Notes: a model not told the origin generated them from the letters alone. 64,000 bases of DNA from Asticcacaulis sp. YBE204 (GCF_000495855.1 NZ_AWGF01000005.1:62001-126000), one strand, 5' to 3'. Shown: positions 9,255 through 18,762, numbered from the stretch's first letter. Program-made: numbers and translations.

Positions 9255-11672
9255 CTAGTGAATGGTCTGAACCGTGATTCGCTTAACTGGTAGCTGATCC
9301 ACACTTATCTCGATGGCGATCTGCCCTGCGGTCTCTCTCGATTGAATCACGGCAACCGCGCGGCCATGAAACGAAGTTAAATGTCCTGACGTAAAGCTCT
9401 CCAATCGCGCCGGATGTCCACTACCTGCCCCGAGCAATTTACCCACCCCTTTAACCTTGATCGTGATTTTTCGGTCATCTGTCTGAGCGTAAACCGGCAC
9501 GCCGTTCGCATCGAGGATTTCAATAGATACATAGGCCAGGTCACGACCATTGGCCGCCATCTGATGACGATCCACGGTAACACGTGCACTTGCAGGTTTA
9601 CCCGCCGACCTTAGCTCCCATTGCCCGGCAGCCTTGCCATCGCGGTAGCCGATCGCCGTCAGGACACCCGGTTCGTACGGTACACTGAAGGTCGCCTTGA
9701 ATTCCGTGTCCACGCTTACCGCCTTGCGACCGAGGCTACGACCGTTCAGACGCAGTTCGACCCCCGGAAATTCAGAATAGACGACGACTTCCAGAGGTTT
9801 GCCGTCCTGTCCCGGCCAGGTCCAGCTTTCGTGCAGATCTTCCAGCGACCAGTCGACTTCGGCAGGCGGATTGAACAGGAAACGATCGGGCAGGTCTTCG
9901 CTGCCTTTGGGTTGGCGGACAAAAGCCGAGATCGGCGTCAACCCGGTTTTCCAGAACACCTCGCGATAATAGGCCGCCGGTCGCTTGCGTCCCGTTGCAT
10001 CGATTTCACCCGCATAGGCCAGATGCCACGGGTAGGGTCCTAACTGCTTCCAGTCCTTTGAATACCCCATCCAGCCGATACCGGTTTCCCCCAGATAATC
10101 GACCGAGGTCCACACGAAATCACCCACGGCAGAGGGCATTTTTTCGATGATCTGCCAGTAACGGAAACCGTCCTTGGACGTCGATTCCGGCGAATAGACG
10201 ACGCGGTTGGGATAGGCCTGATGCTCGGCTTCAAAGGCCGGGGCCTTGTAATTCTGGCCGATGACGTCGAGTGCGGCGATGAGCGCCGTATTATTGGGCG
10301 CATTGAAGGTGAAACTATGGGTGACAAAGCGTGTCGGGTCCAGTGTCCGGATACGGCCTGAGAGCATCGTGGCGATTCGCGCGCCGTCGGCGGAGCCCTG
10401 CTCAGGAATTTCGTTGCCGATGCTCCAGAAAATGACGCTGGGATGGTTACGCCCGGACAAGACCATACTGTCGATATCCTGTTGCCAGTCGGCAGCGAAA
10501 AACCGGGCATAGTCTTTGGATTTTTTCGATTTTCCCCACATATCGAACGCTTCGTTGACGATGAGAACCCCCAGTTCGTCGGCAGCATCTAGGGTCGCCT
10601 GACTGGCCGGGTTGTGGGCGTTTCGGATCGCATTATATCCGGCCGACTTCATGAGGGCGACCTTGCGTTTGTCCGCATCAGGCCAGCCGGCAGCGCCGAG
10701 CATATAGTTGTCGTGGTGGATATTGCCGCCTTTGAGCTCAATCGGCTGACCGTTGAGCCGCACCCCGTGTTCGGCATCCACCGTGATCGAACGAATGCCG
10801 AATCGCGTGACACGTTCGTCGACCACCCGTCCCTCTACGCGGACCGTCTGAATGAGCCTGTAGAGATTGGGGCTGTCGATCGACCACAATTGCGGCCGGG
10901 TCACCATAAGGCGCTGCAACAGGTCTGCGGAGCCACCTGCCGCCAATGCCTGGCTTTCCGTCGAGATCGCTACCTGGGTGCCGTGTGCATCGACCACGAC
11001 CGTGGTGAGCGTGACCTTACCCGCCTTGCCACCCCTGTTCTTTAGGTGGGTCGAAACCTCGATCTCGCCCTTATCGACGGTCGCCACCGGTGTCGCGATT
11101 GCAACCCCCAGCGGATCGATATGTAGCTTGTCGAGCAGTTCCAGATGCACGGGCCGAATAATGCCCGACCCGGCGTACCAGCGCGACGACGGATCGACGT
11201 GATTAATCCGAACGCTAATCAGGTTGCGTCCCGCCTTCGCCTTTCCCGTAAGGTCGAGGGTGAAGGCGGTGTATCCGTAATGATGCGTGGCGATCTTTGT
11301 GCCGTTAAGCCAGATATCGGCGTCCATGTAGACCGCTTCGAACTGCAACAGTACGGTCGCCGAAGCTTGTGAGGACGTGAGGCTGAACTCGCGACGATAC
11401 CACCCCTCGCCCCCCGGCAGATAGCCGGAGTCCTGACCGGAAACGGCCTCCTTCGAAAACGGGGGACTACCGTCGGGCTTGTCCTGAATGGAAAAATCGT
11501 GCGGTACCGACACCTTGGACCAGTCGCTGTCGTCGAAGCCCAGCGCTTCGGCTCCGAAGGTCGCGCCCTTATGGAAGGCCCAACCCGACGACAGATCAAG
11601 GCGCTCGGCCTGAACCGATGCGGTTCCCGACACCCAAACGGCGACCATAGCCAGTACAAGGCTTTTCCACAT
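9255..11672 (-). CDS. GH2 beta-galactosidase, secreted (copy 1)
   Basis: Retaining exo-beta-galactosidase of family GH2, 805 aa. A signal peptide (LVLAMVAVWVSGTASVQA) is followed by the sugar-binding domain (LDLSSGWAFHKG, SVPHDFSIQD), an immunoglobulin-like domain, and the TIM barrel with acid/base Glu in SVIFWSIGNEIPEQ and nucleophile Glu in RVVYSPESTSKDG. A DUF4982-type beta domain (VVVYSEFPGVELRLNGRSLG) and a C-terminal Ig-like domain (DANGVPVYAQTDDRKI) complete the architecture. It is paralogous to the GH2 protein at 35812. Start at 11672 is the first ATG before the signal; the ribosome site is weak (AGAG). It follows the symporter gene by 50 bp, so release of galactose is probably coexpressed with a sugar transporter. 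Confidence 0.9.
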   Translation of the reverse strand: MWKSLVLAMVAVWVSGTASVQAERLDLSSGWAFHKGATFGAEALGFDDSDWSKVSVPHDFSIQDKPDGSPPFSKEAVSGQDSGYLPGGEGWYRREFSLTSSQASATVLLQFEAVYMDADIWLNGTKIATHHYGYTAFTLDLTGKAKAGRNLISVRINHVDPSSRWYAGSGIIRPVHLELLDKLHIDPLGVAIATPVATVDKGEIEVSTHLKNRGGKAGKVTLTTVVVDAHGTQVAISTESQALAAGGSADLLQRLMVTRPQLWSIDSPNLYRLIQTVRVEGRVVDERVTRFGIRSITVDAEHGVRLNGQPIELKGGNIHHDNYMLGAAGWPDADKRKVALMKSAGYNAIRNAHNPASQATLDAADELGVLIVNEAFDMWGKSKKSKDYARFFAADWQQDIDSMVLSGRNHPSVIFWSIGNEIPEQGSADGARIATMLSGRIRTLDPTRFVTHSFTFNAPNNTALIAALDVIGQNYKAPAFEAEHQAYPNRVVYSPESTSKDGFRYWQIIEKMPSAVGDFVWTSVDYLGETGIGWMGYSKDWKQLGPYPWHLAYAGEIDATGRKRPAAYYREVFWKTGLTPISAFVRQPKGSEDLPDRFLFNPPAEVDWSLEDLHESWTWPGQDGKPLEVVVYSEFPGVELRLNGRSLGRKAVSVDTEFKATFSVPYEPGVLTAIGYRDGKAAGQWELRSAGKPASARVTVDRHQMAANGRDLAYVSIEILDANGVPVYAQTDDRKITIKVKGVGKLLGAGSGHPARLESFTSGHLTSFHGRAVAVIQSRETAGQIAIEISVDQLPVKRITVQTIH

Positions 11673-11722
11673 GCTCAGTCTCTTTTCATTCCGTGGTCAC
11701 AGCAGTGACGTGGCTCTGGACC

Positions 11723-13162
11723 CTATTGAGGTTTCCGATGTGCCAGTTGCGCTTCGATTTCCTCAAGCGACTTGCCCTTGGTTTCCGGTACGCGCAGGGC
11801 GATGAAGAGGAAACCCAGCAGACAGATGCCCCCATAACACCAGAAGGCACCCGCCGCGCCCAGCCGTTCGTTCATAATTGGGAAGGTAAAGGTGACCAGA
11901 AAGCAGGCAATCCACAGCGACGACACGGCGATGGAAATGGCCGTTCCGCGAATACGGTTCGGAAATATCTCCGACAACAGGACCCAGGTCACCGGTGCCA
12001 GGGACGTCGCATAGGCGGCAATAACCCCCAGAGTTAGGATCAGGACGATTGGACCCTCAACATGAAAGAAGAAGGCCGCTCCCAACAGCGCGTGCATAAC
12101 AGTGATGGCCGCTGCGCCCCACAACATCAGGGTACGCCGCCCCAGTTTGTCCACCGTCGCCGTCGCCACCAGCGTGAAGATCAGATTGATGGCCCCGGTG
12201 ATCACGATATTGAACATGACGCCGCTGAGGTCATAACCCGCACCGCGATAGATTTCTTCGGCGTAATTGAAGATAACATTGGTGCCGCTCCACTGCTGGA
12301 GGACTGCCAGACCGATGCCAGTGAGCAATAATCCAAAGACGGCGGGGGCAAACAGTTCGCCGAGCGAGCTTTTGTCCGCACGCTCGCGAACGATCCCGGC
12401 TTCGATGTCGCGCAGTTCGTCCTCGGCGTAGCGATCGCCGCCGATTTTGCGCAGCACCTCTGCCGCCTTGTCCTTGCGGCCCATCTTGATCAGCCAGCGT
12501 GGGCTTTCCGGGACCAGAAACGCGCAGAAGAAAAACACGACCGACGGCACCGCCACGGCGGTGAACATCCAGCGCCAGCCATATTGCCCCTGCCAGGTTT
12601 CGCGAATGGCGTCGTGTCCCGTCACGGTCACATCGCCCGCGATCAGCAGGTTGACGATCTGCGCTGCCAGAATGCCGACGACCAGCGTCAGTTGATTGAG
12701 GGTTACCAGCCGTCCCCGCCAGGACGCCGGGCTGACCTCGGCGATGTAGGTCGGCGAAATATTGGACGCCACACCGATGGCGACGCCGCCGATGATACGC
12801 CAGAAGACAAAGGTATCGAACCGGTGCGCCCACCCCGTAAACACCGAAGACACAGCAAACAGCACGGCGGCGATGATCAAAAGCTTTTTCCGCCCGATGC
12901 GGTCGCTCAATAAACCGCTGAGGATCGACCCCAACAGGCAGCCCAGCAGGGAGCAACTGTTGGCCCAGCCGATCTGTTCTTCGGTCGTCAGGTGGAAATA
13001 GGGTTCATAGAACGGTTTGGACCCGCCCACCACGACCCAGTCGTAACCGAACAGAAGCCCGCCCAATGCTGCTATTGCGGATATCATCCAGATATAGCCG
13101 AGGTTGAACCGGTAGTCGGGAGACGCACCTGTCCCGGAAGGCCCGTCAGAAAGAATGTGCAT
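11723..13162 (-). CDS. Sugar:proton symporter, major facilitator superfamily
   Basis: Inner-membrane monosaccharide importer of the sugar porter family (XylE/GalP/AraE-like), 479 aa with about 12 transmembrane segments. Diagnostic motifs are GGLLFGYDW in helix 1, SDRIGRKKLL in the loop 2-3, RIIGGVAIG with the following SPTYIAEVSPASWRGRL, PESPRWL before the central loop, DKLGRRTLML, and PETKGKSLEEIE at the C-terminus. Specificity cannot be fixed by eye; galactose or arabinose fits the locus. The start has AGGGG upstream. Divergent from the GntR regulator across a 238-bp region and probably cotranscribed with the GH2 gene downstream. Confidence 0.9.
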   Translation of the reverse strand: MHILSDGPSGTGASPDYRFNLGYIWMISAIAALGGLLFGYDWVVVGGSKPFYEPYFHLTTEEQIGWANSCSLLGCLLGSILSGLLSDRIGRKKLLIIAAVLFAVSSVFTGWAHRFDTFVFWRIIGGVAIGVASNISPTYIAEVSPASWRGRLVTLNQLTLVVGILAAQIVNLLIAGDVTVTGHDAIRETWQGQYGWRWMFTAVAVPSVVFFFCAFLVPESPRWLIKMGRKDKAAEVLRKIGGDRYAEDELRDIEAGIVRERADKSSLGELFAPAVFGLLLTGIGLAVLQQWSGTNVIFNYAEEIYRGAGYDLSGVMFNIVITGAINLIFTLVATATVDKLGRRTLMLWGAAAITVMHALLGAAFFFHVEGPIVLILTLGVIAAYATSLAPVTWVLLSEIFPNRIRGTAISIAVSSLWIACFLVTFTFPIMNERLGAAGAFWCYGGICLLGFLFIALRVPETKGKSLEEIEAQLAHRKPQ

Positions 13163-13400
13163 GGAAGCTTACCCCTGTTTTTTCGCCGCGTCCGTTTCAA
13201 TAAGCTTGGCGATGATTATGGGGGATTTAAACGTGAGCCCCGAAAGCCCGTCAAGAAATATATTACAAATAATCTAAATAGATGAAATCGGGTTGCTCAG
13301 CCGGTAGCGACCGAGAGCGGTAACATTGTTCCTTAGAGTGCCAATTGAGCTTTGGATCGAATTGTAATATCGGTATGTCAATTACTAAGCTTGGATACTC
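13163..13400. promoter_or_regulatory. Divergent control region between symporter and GntR regulator
   Basis: 238 bp separating two oppositely transcribed genes, so it should hold both promoters. It includes an AT-rich stretch with TATTACAAATAAT near 13259-13273, similar in half-site to the palindrome in front of TonB receptor 1, and TTGTAATATCGGTATGTCAA near 13361-13380. Which of these is an operator cannot be decided from one copy. Confidence 0.35.
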
Positions 13401-14108
13401 ATGCGCCAACCTGTCTTTAGCACCAGCGTTACCCATTCTATCGTTCAGGATCTGGGCGTCGGCATAGTCACCGGACGATTCGACGACGTCCCATTTCCTA
13501 CGGAAAGCGCGCTGTGCGAACATTATGGTGCGGCCCGTACCGTCCTGCGCGAAGCCGTCAAGATGCTGATCGCCAAGGGCCTGATCACCACGCGCCCGAA
13601 GCAGGGCATCCGGGTCTCGCCTGAGCACAACTGGAATCTGCTCGACCCCGATGTCCTACGCTGGTTGCTGGAGCGCAAATTTTCCATGCGCCTGCTGGTC
13701 GAGTTCACGCAAATACGGCTCGACGTGGAATCCGGCGCGGCCGCGTTAGCGGCGCGTTTTGCCACTGAAGACGACAAGGCGCAAATTCAGGCCGCTATCG
13801 GAAGAATGTATGCGGCGGAAAAAGGTGACGACGACCCTTTGCACTCCGACATCGCCTTTCATGTGGCGGTGCTTCAGGCCAGCGGCAATCGCTTTTACCT
13901 TCAGATGCGCGACATGATTTCGGCGGCCCTGCACGTCAGCATCATGCGCACCAACAAGCTTAAAGGTGTCCACCGTGCCAGCGCCAGGGACCATGACCGC
14001 GTGGCGCAGCTTATTCTCGCGGGGGAGTCCGAGGCGGCCCGAAAGGAGATGAGAGACCTCATTCAGGGCGCCTTCGACCTCATTAACGAACTGCCCAAGC
14101 GTGAGTAA
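13401..14108 (+). CDS. GntR-family regulator, FadR/FCD subfamily (DgoR-like)
   Basis: Transcriptional regulator of 235 aa. The N-terminal winged helix-turn-helix spans about 8-75 (FPTESALCEHYGAARTVLREAVKMLIAKGLI, with TRPKQGIRV as the wing), and the C-terminal helical FCD ligand-binding domain spans about 95-225. The FCD metal-binding pattern is visible in LLVEFTQIRLDVE, HSDIAFHVAVL and ARDHDRVAQLI. The next gene is galactonate dehydratase, which is the arrangement of DgoR regulators, so galactonate is the likely effector. It is divergent from the symporter and probably controls both directions. No strong ribosome site is seen before the ATG. The specificity is inferred from context. Confidence 0.85.
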   Translation: MRQPVFSTSVTHSIVQDLGVGIVTGRFDDVPFPTESALCEHYGAARTVLREAVKMLIAKGLITTRPKQGIRVSPEHNWNLLDPDVLRWLLERKFSMRLLVEFTQIRLDVESGAAALAARFATEDDKAQIQAAIGRMYAAEKGDDDPLHSDIAFHVAVLQASGNRFYLQMRDMISAALHVSIMRTNKLKGVHRASARDHDRVAQLILAGESEAARKEMRDLIQGAFDLINELPKRE

Positions 14109-14128
14109 TATTATTTATATTATATATA

Positions 14129-14157
14129 TTGACAGTGTTGGTACCGGATTATACCTT
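14129..14157 (+). promoter_or_regulatory. Putative promoter and operator of the dgoD unit
   Basis: TTGACA at 14129-14134 with a -10-like TACCTT at 14152-14157 (17-bp spacer). The spacer contains GGTACCGGATTATACC, an interrupted GGTA/TACC inverted pair, that could bind the upstream GntR protein. Placed about 60 bp before the dgoD start. Low certainty. Confidence 0.35.
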
Positions 14158-14214
14158 ATGACCCATAAATAAGGGCCGGATCGCGTATCAAAACAGGCCC
14201 ACTAAGGGTCTAGC

Positions 14215-15405
14215 ATGCTTGACAATTCGAATTCGGTGGCGGCGCAGGCGACCCGCCTGACGACGCATATCAAATCCATAGATCTGTTTCCCGTACCGCC
14301 GCGCTGGCTCTTCGTGCGTGTAGAAACCGAAAACGGTCTGGTTGGCTGGGGCGAAGCTTCGCTCGAAGGCCATACCGAAGCTGTGCAGGGTGCATTCGCT
14401 TCCCTGCGCGATCGCTTCATCGGCGCCGATCCCGACCGTATCGAGGACATCTGGCAGACCGCCTATCGCCTCGGCTTCTATCGCGGCGGTCCGGTACTCA
14501 TGTCCGCCCTCTCCGGCCTCGATCAGGCCCTGTGGGATCTGAAAGGCAAGGCGCTGGGCGTCCCCGTCTATCAACTGCTGGGCGGTAAGGTCCGCGACCG
14601 TTTGCCTGTTTACGCATGGATCGGTGGCGACCGTCCCGCCGATGTGGTCGAGGCGGCGCGGGTGCGTAAGGCACAAGGCTTTACCTGCGTCAAGATGAAC
14701 GGCACCGAAGACATGGGCTGGCTCGATTCATCGCGCGCGCTTGACGCCACGGTCAGCCGCCTCGAAGCGGTCAGGGCCGAAGGCATGGATGCCGGGCTCG
14801 ACTTCCACGGGCGGGTGCATAAGCCTATGGCCAAGCAACTGGCGCGGGCTCTGGAACCGCTACGCCCCCTGTTCATTGAGGAGCCATTGCTCAGCGAGCA
14901 TCCCGAGGCCATGGCCCAGTTGAGCCAGTTGACCACCATCCCCATTGCGCTCGGTGAACGTCTTTACAGCCGCTGGGACATCAAACCGTTCCTGGCCGCC
15001 GCCTCTGTCGATATCCTGCAACCCGACCTCAGTCACGCGGGGGGCATTTCCGAAGTCCGTCGGATGGCGGCCATGGCCGAAGCCTATGATGTGGCGATCG
15101 CCCCGCATTGTCCGCTGGGGCCGATTGCGCTCGCCGCATGTATGCAACTGGCGCTGGCGACCCCGAACTTCGTCTTGCAGGAAATGTCGCTCGGCATCCA
15201 TTACAATACCGGCGGGCATGACCTGCTATCCTACATGACCAATCCAGAGATTTTCGACGTTAAGAACGGCATGGTCGAAGCCTTCGACGGTCCCGGTCTG
15301 GGGGTCGATATCGACGAGGACAAGGTCCGCCAGCTCAGCCGCGACTGCGAACCGTGGCGCAACCCGGTCTGGCGTGGTCCGGACGGCTATATACGCGAGT
15401 GGTAG
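14215..15405 (+). CDS. dgoD: D-galactonate dehydratase
   Basis: Enolase-superfamily enzyme of the mandelate racemase group, 396 aa, converting D-galactonate to 2-keto-3-deoxygalactonate in the cytoplasm. It tracks E. coli DgoD closely through VPPRWLFVRVET, YRGGPVLMSALSGLDQALWD, WIGGDRPADVV and DLSHAGGISE. Expected catalytic residues are present: metal ligands Asp196 (GLDFHGR), Glu222 or Glu223 (FIEEP) and Glu248 (ALGERLYSR), His198, His298 (APHCPLGPIA) and Glu323 (LQEMS). The N-terminus carries about 18 residues more than E. coli DgoD. GGG precedes the ATG by eight bases. It is the first gene of a two-gene unit with an SDR dehydrogenase, implying an oxidative route for galactose released by the locus. 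Confidence 0.92.
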   Translation: MLDNSNSVAAQATRLTTHIKSIDLFPVPPRWLFVRVETENGLVGWGEASLEGHTEAVQGAFASLRDRFIGADPDRIEDIWQTAYRLGFYRGGPVLMSALSGLDQALWDLKGKALGVPVYQLLGGKVRDRLPVYAWIGGDRPADVVEAARVRKAQGFTCVKMNGTEDMGWLDSSRALDATVSRLEAVRAEGMDAGLDFHGRVHKPMAKQLARALEPLRPLFIEEPLLSEHPEAMAQLSQLTTIPIALGERLYSRWDIKPFLAAASVDILQPDLSHAGGISEVRRMAAMAEAYDVAIAPHCPLGPIALAACMQLALATPNFVLQEMSLGIHYNTGGHDLLSYMTNPEIFDVKNGMVEAFDGPGLGVDIDEDKVRQLSRDCEPWRNPVWRGPDGYIREW

Positions 15406-15407
15406 AT

Positions 15408-16139
15408 ATGCGCTTTCGGGACAAGACCGTCATCATCACCGGGGCGGGCAGCGGCATAGGGCGCGCAACCGCCGAACGCCTGTCTCACGAAGGTGCCAAT
15501 CTCGTGCTCGTCGACCGCGACCTCGCGGCACTACAAGACACGCAGGCGCGCGTCGCCGCGCCGGATCGGGTGCTTATACGCACCCACGATGTTTCCGTCG
15601 AATCGGAGGCCGAGCGCACCTATGCGGAAGCATTGAAACGCTTCGGCTATGTGAACGGTTTCGTCAACGTCGCCGGGGCCATGATCTATCAGCCTCTGGC
15701 CGAACTGACCGGCAACGACTGGGCGCGGATCATGACGATCAATTTCTTCGCCGCCACCTATTTCACGCATCACGCGTTTAAGCATATGAGCCGCGGCGGT
15801 AGCCTCGTCTATGTGTCGAGTATCCATGCGCATCAGACCTCGCCGCTGGTCGGGCCTTACGCCGCCGCCAAGGCCGCGCTCAGTTCGCTGGCCCGGACCG
15901 CCTCCATAGAGGGTCGCGGACGAAACATTCGCGCCAATGCCATCCTGCCCGGTGCGGTCGATACGCCGATGCTGCGCGAAAGCCCCAATATCAAGTCCGG
16001 CCTCGAAGTCCTCGATCCGCTCGATATCGGTCAGGCGGAGGACATCGCCGCCGCCATTGCCTTTGCTCTGAGCGACGAAGCGCGCTTCGTCACCGGATCG
16101 GAAATCACCGTTGACGGCGGGCGTCTGGCCAAGCTCTGA
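15408..16139 (+). CDS. SDR-family NAD(P)-dependent dehydrogenase, possible galactose dehydrogenase
   Basis: Classical short-chain dehydrogenase, 243 aa. Cofactor motif TGAGSGIG (about 10-17), NVAG at the strand-4 turn, and catalytic Ser-Tyr-Lys in YVSSIHAHQTSPLVGPYAAAK are all present, as is the PGAVDTP loop and the C-terminal GSEITVDGG. The start at 15408 is two bases after the dgoD stop and begins the canonical FRDKTVIITGAG; an earlier in-frame start would overlap dgoD by about 50 bp. Tight coupling to dgoD suggests oxidation of D-galactose to galactonolactone, the first step of the De Ley-Doudoroff pathway, but other sugars such as L-arabinose or L-fucose cannot be excluded. No lactonase, KDGal kinase or aldolase lies in the window. 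Confidence 0.85.
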   Translation: MRFRDKTVIITGAGSGIGRATAERLSHEGANLVLVDRDLAALQDTQARVAAPDRVLIRTHDVSVESEAERTYAEALKRFGYVNGFVNVAGAMIYQPLAELTGNDWARIMTINFFAATYFTHHAFKHMSRGGSLVYVSSIHAHQTSPLVGPYAAAKAALSSLARTASIEGRGRNIRANAILPGAVDTPMLRESPNIKSGLEVLDPLDIGQAEDIAAAIAFALSDEARFVTGSEITVDGGRLAKL

Positions 16140-16150
16140 CGACGGCACAA

Positions 16151-16190
16151 CCATACCACTTGTGCAACAAAGGTATGGGCGTCACTTTTT
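16151..16190 (+). terminator. Probable terminator after the SDR gene
   Basis: CCATACC (16151-16157) pairs with GGTATGG (16172-16178), and inside the loop TTGT pairs with ACAA. The hairpin is followed by GCGTCACTTTTTATT. The stem is AT-containing and interrupted, so strength is uncertain; the CATACC/GGTATG pair could alternatively be an operator for the GH35 gene downstream. Confidence 0.42.
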
Positions 16191-16241
16191 ATTAGTATTA
16201 TATATAATATTAAAAAGATTCGTAACCCCGGGAGATGAACG

Positions 16242-18752
16242 ATGCTCAACCGCCCTTTGTCGCATTCGCCCTATAGAACCGCCTTGCGAAAGAGGGGGTT
16301 GCAAGGCGCAGCCCTGCTTGCGCTGTCGACAGCATTCCCGGCGTCGGCGCAAACCGTGCTGAATGTCGATGCCATCGCTCAACCGGCTCCGGTCAGGGAC
16401 GAGCATCTGAAAACTGGCACCGCGACATCGCCCGCCGGTGACACTTTCCGAGTGAACAACCAGTATCTGACGCACAACGGCAAGCCCTGGTTGCCGGTCA
16501 TGGGCGAGTTCCATTACACCCGTACGCCGGCGCGCGAATGGGAGGACGAACTCCTCAAGATGAAGGCGTCCGGCGTCGATATCGTCGCCACCTACGTCAT
16601 CTGGAACCATCATGAGGAACGCGCGGGCGACTTCAACTGGCGCGACGACCGCGATCTTCGCACTTTCCTGACGCTATGTGCCAAACACGACATCAAGGTT
16701 TTTCTGCGTCTGGGCCCATGGGCGCACGGCGAGGTCCGCTTCGGCGGCACACCGGACTGGGTGGTCAACGCCATGCCGACACGACGCGACGATCCGCAGT
16801 ATCTGCACTATGTCGAACGCTACTGGCGCGGCATTTTCGAGCAGTCGCGCGGCCTGCTTTTCAAGGACGGTGGGCCGGTCATCGGCATCCAGCTTGAAAA
16901 CGAATACAACCAATCCGGTACGGGGCAAGGCGCGGAGCACATCGCCGCCCTGAAGGCTCTGGCGCTCAAAATAGGTTTCGATGTCCCCTACTATACCGTG
17001 ACCGGCTGGGACGGGGCCATTTATCCAAAGGGCGAGGTGGTGCCAGTCTTCGCCGGATACGCCGACGAACCTTGGAGTTCACGCACCGACGTCCTGCCGC
17101 CCAAAGAAGTCTATGCCTTCCGCTTCGGTAATCGCGTCGCGGGCAATGTCGGGGCGCAAACCACACCGCGCACCCGTGGCACCGCTTATGAGGACATGGA
17201 CAACACGCCCTTTCTCGGAGCCGAATACGGCGGCGGCGTACCGATCATGTATCGTCGTCGGCCCCTTATCCGCTCGGACGATATCGGTGCCATGTTGCCC
17301 GTGCAACTGGGCTCCGGAGCCAACCTCTACGGCTATTATATGTATCACGGAGGTCGCAATCCCGAAGGACACACCACGCTCGAAGAAAGCGATCTTCAGG
17401 GCGCGCCCAACGGCATGCCGATCATAAATTACGATTTTCAGGCCCCCTTCGGGCAGTATGGGCAGGCGAATTCGGTCCTCACCACCATCCGCCCCTACCA
17501 CATCTTTCTGCGCAGCTTTGGCGACCGTCTGGCCCCCATGGCGACGCACGACCCGGCAAACCCGTCGAAAGGCCGCAGCGATCTGGCGACCCCACGCTAC
17601 AGCGTCCGCTCTCTGTCCAACAGCGGCTTCGTCTTTTTCAACAATTACGTCCGTCAGCATAAGATGGCGGCGCAGACCGACATTCAGTTTGCCGTCAAGC
17701 TGCCCGCCGGTGAGCTTAAATTCCCCTACACCCCGGTCACCGTTACCGACGGGGCCTATTTCATCTGGCCGTTCAATTTCGATCTCGACGGCGTCAATCT
17801 GGCCTGGGCGACGGCCCAACCCCTCACCCGTATCAAGGACGGCGAGACCGTCACCTACGTCTTCGTGGCGGAAAAAGGCATCACACCGGAATTCGCCTTC
17901 GCCAACACCCCGAACGTCCGGGTGCGCGCCACCACCGGCAAGGCTCGCCTTGTCGAAGGGCGCTCGGTCGTCTCCGCCATCACGCCCGGCGATAGCATCG
18001 CCATTACGCTTGAACGCAAGGGCGGCAATATTCGCATCGTCGTCCTGAGCGAAGAAGCCGCCGGTAAAACCTCTCTCCTTACCCTCAAGGGGCAAACGCA
18101 TCTGGTGCGCTCCGACGCCACGATCCTTAGCGACGGCGACCGACTCATCGCGCGGTCGAGGGGCAATCCCCTTATCGAGGTCGGCATCTTCCCGCCGCTC
18201 GATAAGACACCCCAAGCGACCCTGAAGCTAAATAAGGCTCGTGCCTCGGGTATCTTTACGGTTCTCAGCGCGCAGGCCGAGAAACGTGAGCCGAAAGTCA
18301 CCGTCGAACAGGTCCGCGACGCCCAGAGCGTTCCGACACCGGTCATCGGCGGGCGGGCCAAGGCGGCTCTACAACCTTACCCGGAACTCTACGGGCGTTC
18401 GGCGGCGTACCGGCTTACGCTCGATCCCGACAGTCTGGACGGTCTGAGCGACGTCTATCTCGACATCGACTATCAGGGCGACGTGGCGCGGCTCTTCAGC
18501 GAGGTCACCCTGCTGGACGACGAATTCTGGTACGGCCCGACCTGGTCGGTGGGATTGCGCCGCTTTGAAAAGCTCATTGACAAGCCCCTGACCCTGACCC
18601 TTCTGCCGCTGGTGAAAAACGCGCCGATCTATATTGACGAAGCCTACAAACCCCAGTTACCGGAAGCGGTGACACAGACAGCGGTTCTCAAATCGGTAAA
18701 ATTGACGCCGGTTTACGAGTTGGTCCTCGATCTGACCGCGCCCAAACCGTAA
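16242..18752 (+). CDS. GH35 beta-galactosidase, secreted
   Basis: Large GH35 enzyme (836 aa) releasing galactose from galactan or arabinogalactan ends. The N-terminus has a basic region and hydrophobic signal (GAALLALSTAFPASAQ). The barrel begins at about residue 75 (HNGKPWLPVMGEFHYTRTP) and has acid/base Glu in VIGIQLENEYNQ, nucleophile Glu in FLGAEYGGG, and substrate-loop motifs IWNHHEERAGDFNW and RLGPWAHGEVRFGG. About 450 residues of beta-rich C-terminal domains follow. The ATG has GGGAG upstream. It is separated from the SDR gene by about 100 bp with its own AT-rich promoter region containing GTATTA-TATA-TAATAT (16195-16210), so it may be independently regulated. Convergent with the GH43 gene. 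Confidence 0.9.
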   Translation: MLNRPLSHSPYRTALRKRGLQGAALLALSTAFPASAQTVLNVDAIAQPAPVRDEHLKTGTATSPAGDTFRVNNQYLTHNGKPWLPVMGEFHYTRTPAREWEDELLKMKASGVDIVATYVIWNHHEERAGDFNWRDDRDLRTFLTLCAKHDIKVFLRLGPWAHGEVRFGGTPDWVVNAMPTRRDDPQYLHYVERYWRGIFEQSRGLLFKDGGPVIGIQLENEYNQSGTGQGAEHIAALKALALKIGFDVPYYTVTGWDGAIYPKGEVVPVFAGYADEPWSSRTDVLPPKEVYAFRFGNRVAGNVGAQTTPRTRGTAYEDMDNTPFLGAEYGGGVPIMYRRRPLIRSDDIGAMLPVQLGSGANLYGYYMYHGGRNPEGHTTLEESDLQGAPNGMPIINYDFQAPFGQYGQANSVLTTIRPYHIFLRSFGDRLAPMATHDPANPSKGRSDLATPRYSVRSLSNSGFVFFNNYVRQHKMAAQTDIQFAVKLPAGELKFPYTPVTVTDGAYFIWPFNFDLDGVNLAWATAQPLTRIKDGETVTYVFVAEKGITPEFAFANTPNVRVRATTGKARLVEGRSVVSAITPGDSIAITLERKGGNIRIVVLSEEAAGKTSLLTLKGQTHLVRSDATILSDGDRLIARSRGNPLIEVGIFPPLDKTPQATLKLNKARASGIFTVLSAQAEKREPKVTVEQVRDAQSVPTPVIGGRAKAALQPYPELYGRSAAYRLTLDPDSLDGLSDVYLDIDYQGDVARLFSEVTLLDDEFWYGPTWSVGLRRFEKLIDKPLTLTLLPLVKNAPIYIDEAYKPQLPEAVTQTAVLKSVKLTPVYELVLDLTAPKP

Positions 18753-18762
18753 GCGCAGACGG

